From positions 1 to 64,000 of the forward strand of contig JODU01000028.1 in assembly GCA_000720845.1 (NCBI GenBank): a stretch of DNA of 64,000 nt, written 5' to 3'. Source of the stretch: Kitasatospora aureofaciens (lineage in GTDB: Bacteria; Actinomycetota; Actinomycetes; Streptomycetales; Streptomycetaceae). Positions 60,708-64,000 of this stretch are shown here, piece after piece. Numbering within the stretch: the stretch's first letter is position 1; every line of letters starts with the position of its first letter. The notes beneath the pieces were generated by a model. That model ran no database searches. It was not told the DNA's origin and worked only from the letters and a program-made list of their open reading frames with translations. Made by a program: the position numbers and the translations under genes.

Positions 60708-62084
60708 TCAGTCGCGTCCGCGGGCCCGCCTGAAACGGTCCAGACCCTCGGAGAGGCCGACGATCGGGTCGGGATAGGCGCCGCAGACGGAGCGCTCCGC
60801 CTCCGGCAGCCGCCAGGGCTCGTGCACGGAGCGGCCCGCGGACCCGGACAGCTCCGGCACCCAGCGCCGGACGTATGCCCCGTCGGGGTCGAACCGCCGT
60901 GCCTGCGTGAGCGGGTTGAGGACGCGGTGCGGCCGGGTGTCGGTTCCGGTGCCCGCGGCCCACTGCCAGTTCAGCTGGTTGTTGGCCACGTCGCCGTCCA
61001 CGAGCAGCTCCAGGAAGTGCCGGGCGCCGACCCGCCAGTCCACGTACAGCGTCTTGGTGAGGAAACTGGCGACCAGCAGGCGGCCCCGGTTGTGCATCCA
61101 GCCCTCGTGCCGCAGCTGGCGCATCGCCGCGTCCACGACCGGGTAGCCCGTGCGCCCCTCCTTCCACGCGGTGACGTCGGCCTCGGCGTCCGCGCCGGTG
61201 CGCCAGCGGTCGTGCCGGGTGCGGTAGTCGACGGCCGAGGCGTGCGGGCGGGCGGCCAGCACCTGGTGGTGGAAGTCCCGCCAGGCCAGCTGCCGTACGA
61301 ACGCCTCGGCGCCGGGACCGCCCTCGCGCCGGGCCCGGTGCACCAGCTCGACGGGGGAGAGGGCGCCGAGGTGCAGGTCGGGGGAGAGCCGGGAGGTGGC
61401 GTCCCCGGCCAGGTCGTCGTGGCGATCCGCGTAGCCGGCGATGCCGCCGCGCAGCCAGGCCGTCATGCGCTTCCTGGCCGCCCGTTCCCCACCGGTGGGC
61501 AGCCCCGGGGACAGACCCGTCAGGTCCCCGCGGGCGGGCAGTGGCTCCGAGCCGACACGGTCCGGTACACGCACCCGGCGCGGGGCGGCCAGCGGCTCGC
61601 GGACAGAACGCTCGCTCCAGCGCCGGAAGTACGGGGTGAAGACCGCGAAGTGGTCGGAGGCGGCCGGGGTGACCGACCCCGGGGCCAGCACGGTGGTCAC
61701 GGCGTCGTGGACGTGCAGGCGGCAGCCCCGCGCCGCCAGGGCGGAGCGCAGGCGTTCCTCGCGCCGGTGCGCGTGCGCGCTCACGTCGGCCGCCAGGTGC
61801 ACCTCGTCGGCCTCTGCCTCCCCGGCCACCGCGCACACCTCCTCGACCAGGTCGCCGGAGCGGACCACCAGCCGACCGCCCCGGTCCCGCAGCCCGGAGT
61901 CCAGGTCCCGCAGACAGTCGGCGAGCAGGGCGAGCCGGTTGGGCACGGCGAACCCCGCGGCGTCCACGGCCCGGTCACGCACGAACAGCGGCACCACCTC
62001 GGCGGAGCGGCCGAGGGCCGCACGAAGCGGCGGATGGTCGTGCAGCCGCAGATCGCGGGTGAACAGGACGACCGACGTGGCCAT
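60708..62084 (-). CDS. phr: deoxyribodipyrimidine photolyase
   Basis: The 458-aa protein has the N-terminal photolyase domain ('VVLFTRDLRLHDHPPLRAAL') and the FAD-binding domain with 'FVRQLAWRDFHHQVL', 'WKEGRTGYPVVDAAMRQLRHEGWMHNRGRLLVASFLTKTLYVDW' (in parts), 'DGDVANNQLNWQWAAGTGTD' and 'RRWVPEL'. It repairs cyclobutane pyrimidine dimers using light and FAD. Class I CPD type by motif. Convergent with the DUF2945 operon. Confidence 0.94.
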   Translation of the reverse strand: MATSVVLFTRDLRLHDHPPLRAALGRSAEVVPLFVRDRAVDAAGFAVPNRLALLADCLRDLDSGLRDRGGRLVVRSGDLVEEVCAVAGEAEADEVHLAADVSAHAHRREERLRSALAARGCRLHVHDAVTTVLAPGSVTPAASDHFAVFTPYFRRWSERSVREPLAAPRRVRVPDRVGSEPLPARGDLTGLSPGLPTGGERAARKRMTAWLRGGIAGYADRHDDLAGDATSRLSPDLHLGALSPVELVHRARREGGPGAEAFVRQLAWRDFHHQVLAARPHASAVDYRTRHDRWRTGADAEADVTAWKEGRTGYPVVDAAMRQLRHEGWMHNRGRLLVASFLTKTLYVDWRVGARHFLELLVDGDVANNQLNWQWAAGTGTDTRPHRVLNPLTQARRFDPDGAYVRRWVPELSGSAGRSVHEPWRLPEAERSVCGAYPDPIVGLSEGLDRFRRARGRD

Positions 62085-62199
62085 GGCACTCCTCGCGGGG
62101 TTGTCGGGCGACGCTACCGGACCACCGCGCCTCCTGCGCGAGGACGCGCACGTGCGCGGCCGCTCCCGGGACGGCCGACCGTGCCGGCGCGGGATGGGC

Positions 62200-63747
62200 T
62201 CAGGAGCCGTGGTCCGGAGGGCGGGCGCCGCGGGCGGCGGCGCGGGCGATGTTGCGGGCCATGCCGCCGAAGACCACGGCGTGGAAGGGCCACACGCTCC
62301 ACCAGTAGGCCTGGCCCGCCAGCCCGCGGGGATGGAACAGCGCCCGCTGGCGGTACCGCGTCCGCCCCGCGTCGTCGGTCTCGGCGTACATCTCCAGCCA
62401 GGCGAGCCCCGGCAGCCGCATCTCGGCGCGCAGCCGCAGCAGCCGCCCGGGGACGATCTCCTCCACCCGCCAGAAGTCCAGCGAGTCCCCGACCCGCAGC
62501 CGCGCGGCGTCCCGGCGCCCCCGGCGCAGGCCCACCCCGCCGACCAGCCGGTCGAGCCAGCCCCGTACCGCCCATGCCAGTGGGAAGGAGTACCAGCCGT
62601 TGTCGCCGCCGATGCCCTCGATGACCCGCCACAGCGCGTCGGGCGGCGCGTCGACCGTGAGCGCGCGGTGGTCGGTGTAGAGGCTGCCGCCGGCCCAGTC
62701 GGGGTCGGTGGGCAGCGGGTCGCTGGGCGCCCCCGGCACGGACGCGGACGACCAGCGGGTGGTGACCCGGGCCTCCCGCACCCGCCGCAGGGCCAGCCGC
62801 AGCGCGTCGTCGAAGCCGAGCGGGTATCCCGGCGGGGGCGGAACGTACCGCACGATGTCGTTCTCGCCGCACACCACCTCGTGCCGCAGTGACTCGGTGA
62901 GCGGGCGCGCGATGGCCGCCGGGACCGGCGTGACCAGCCCGACCCAGTGGCTGGACAGCCCGGGGGACAGCATCGGCACCGGCAGGATCAGCCGCCTGGG
63001 CAGCTCGGCGACCTCGGCGTAGCGCACCATCATGTCCCGGTAGGTGAGGATGTCGGGGCCGCCGATGTCGAAGGTCCGCGAGACCTCGGCCGGCATGGTC
63101 GCGCTGCCGGCCAGGACGCGCAGCACGTCCCGGACGGCGACCGGCTGGATGCGGGTGCGGACCCAGCTGGGCGTGACCATCACCGGCAGCCGCTCGGTGA
63201 GGTAGCGCAGCATCTCGAAGGAGGCCGACCCGGAGCCGATGACGACCGCCGCGCGCAGCACGGTGGTGGGCACGCCGGAGGCCAGCAGGATGCGGCCGAC
63301 CTCGGCGCGGGAGCGCAGGTGCGGTGACAGCTCGCCTTCCGGCACCCCGGACGGGGTCAGGCCGCCCAGATAGACGATGCGCCGTACGCCGGCCGCCTCG
63401 GCCCGCTCGGCGAAGACGCGTGCCGCCCGTCGGTCGGTCGCCTCGAAGTCGCCGCCGGTGCCGAGCGCGTGCACCAGGTAGTAGGCGACGTCCACGCCCT
63501 CCATCGCGCGCGCCACCGAGTCGGCGTCGGTCACGTCCCCGCGCACCACCTCGGCCTTTCCCGCCCAGGGATGGTCGCGCAGCTTGTGCGGGGAACGGGC
63601 CAGGCACCGCACCCGGTGCCCGGCGTCCAGCAGCTCGGGCACGAGACGGCCCCCGATGTACCCCGTCGCCCCGGTGACCAGGCAGCGCAGGCCCGCCCCA
63701 CCGCCCCCGCCGCTCGTCCGGCCGGGTCCTTCGCTCGCCTGACTCAT
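62200..63747 (-). CDS. NAD(P)-binding SDR fused to DUF2867
   Basis: The 515-aa protein has an atypical SDR domain (1-about 330; 'CLVTGATGYIGGRLVPELLDAGHRVRCLARSP', 'VDVAYYLVHALGTGGDF', 'RIVYLGGLTP') and a C-terminal DUF2867 domain ('DWAGGSLYTDHRALTVDAPPDALWRVIEGIGGDNGWYSFPLAWAVRGWLDRLVGGVGLRRGRRD', in parts). It resembles the long DUF2867 reductases near phr and carotenoid genes in other actinomycetes. ATG 63747. Divergent from a MarR gene; the photolyase gene lies downstream in the same direction. Confidence 0.87.
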   Translation of the reverse strand: MSQASEGPGRTSGGGGGAGLRCLVTGATGYIGGRLVPELLDAGHRVRCLARSPHKLRDHPWAGKAEVVRGDVTDADSVARAMEGVDVAYYLVHALGTGGDFEATDRRAARVFAERAEAAGVRRIVYLGGLTPSGVPEGELSPHLRSRAEVGRILLASGVPTTVLRAAVVIGSGSASFEMLRYLTERLPVMVTPSWVRTRIQPVAVRDVLRVLAGSATMPAEVSRTFDIGGPDILTYRDMMVRYAEVAELPRRLILPVPMLSPGLSSHWVGLVTPVPAAIARPLTESLRHEVVCGENDIVRYVPPPPGYPLGFDDALRLALRRVREARVTTRWSSASVPGAPSDPLPTDPDWAGGSLYTDHRALTVDAPPDALWRVIEGIGGDNGWYSFPLAWAVRGWLDRLVGGVGLRRGRRDAARLRVGDSLDFWRVEEIVPGRLLRLRAEMRLPGLAWLEMYAETDDAGRTRYRQRALFHPRGLAGQAYWWSVWPFHAVVFGGMARNIARAAARGARPPDHGS

Positions 63748-63851
63748 GTGGCTCCGTCGCTCGCGGGACAGTCGTCACCGTCACCCCTTCCCCCGGACGG
63801 CCCGCGACGGACACGTCCCGGCCCAGGTCGACCCTTCTATACGCTGATCGC

Positions 63852-64000
63852 GTGGCGACAGCGAACCAGCGCGGACAGCACGCGCACGAGCGGGGGACAG
63901 GCCCCGGTCCCGAGGCGGGCGACCTGCACGTCCTCGCCGCGCAACTGCGGCGGATGAACGGCGAGATCAACCGCCTCGTGCACGGATTCGCCGGCGGCCA
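63852..64000 (+). CDS. MarR-like regulator, partial (runs off right edge)
   Basis: A GTG at 63852 opens a frame to the window end, reading 'HVLAAQLRRMNGEINRLVHGFAG' after a hydrophilic 25-residue start, which matches the first helix of actinomycete MarR-type regulators. A TATACG hexamer ends 8 bp before the start, so the mRNA may be leaderless. Divergent from the SDR/DUF2867 gene, its possible target. Confidence 0.55.
   Translation, partial: MATANQRGQHAHERGTGPGPEAGDLHVLAAQLRRMNGEINRLVHGFAGG

Overview
The window is about 72% GC with the strong third-position GC bias, GTG starts and tightly coupled operons of an actinomycete, almost certainly a Streptomyces. Marker families support this: a three-subunit second succinate dehydrogenase, the egtABCD ergothioneine operon, an HrdC-type principal-like sigma factor, a BTAD-domain regulator, and an RmdA-like PAS-GGDEF-EAL protein. 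From memory the gene order broadly follows the hrdC-sdh-rmdA part of the S. coelicolor chromosome; I could not check this by alignment. No RNA genes, CRISPR arrays or intact mobile elements were seen.

Layout. 0-13.9 kb: a partial secreted Pro/Thr-rich protein, a lipoprotein with secreted repeats, a methyltransferase coupled to the c-di-GMP protein, a LysR/oxidoreductase pair, a second LysR diverging from sdhCAB, the ornithine-lipid pair olsB-olsA, and a PRC-barrel/DUF2382 stress protein. 13.9-24.2 kb: a UvrA-like ABC ATPase split into two reading frames, a luciferase-like oxidoreductase, a HAD phosphatase, dodecin, an orphan sugar-binding lipoprotein behind a DasR-like operator, and egtABCD. 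24.4-30.3 kb: a PARG-like ADP-ribose glycohydrolase overlapping a PemK-like gene tail to tail, small oxidoreductases, a VOC protein, an MFS exporter and a haloacetate-dehalogenase-like hydrolase. 30.5-34.9 kb: BTAD regulator, PPC (DUF296) protein, CBS protein, small membrane protein and hrdC. 34.9-46.9 kb: pyruvyltransferase with FAD oxidoreductase, a TerC-type membrane protein, LysR, FMN reductase/TetR pair with two clear operators, LacI, thioredoxin diverging from a flavoprotein disulfide reductase, peptide deformylase, TPR protein and pirin.

46.95-48.7 kb is a decayed accessory patch: the tail of an RHS-type protein ending in the VDPSGL motif, a small two-helix membrane protein that may be its immunity partner, other fragments on both strands and a truncated permease-like protein. 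48.8-54 kb carries a DUF899 protein and two MarR-controlled stress modules (MarR/GNAT and MarR/alpha-beta hydrolase/pirin/GNAT) with inverted or direct repeats between the divergent genes. 54.3-64 kb has membrane proteins, a secreted beta-trefoil protein, DoxX, a quinone oxidoreductase, VOC and thioesterase genes, a DUF2945-DUF3140-unknown operon, a photolyase, a two-domain SDR protein and the start of a MarR regulator.

Many genes fit redox and stress management: ergothioneine, thioredoxin/flavoprotein, FMN reductase, alternative SDH, pirins, photolyase, DoxX and the alternative sigma factor. Regulators usually sit divergently beside their probable targets, and palindromes can be read directly in several of those intergenic regions.
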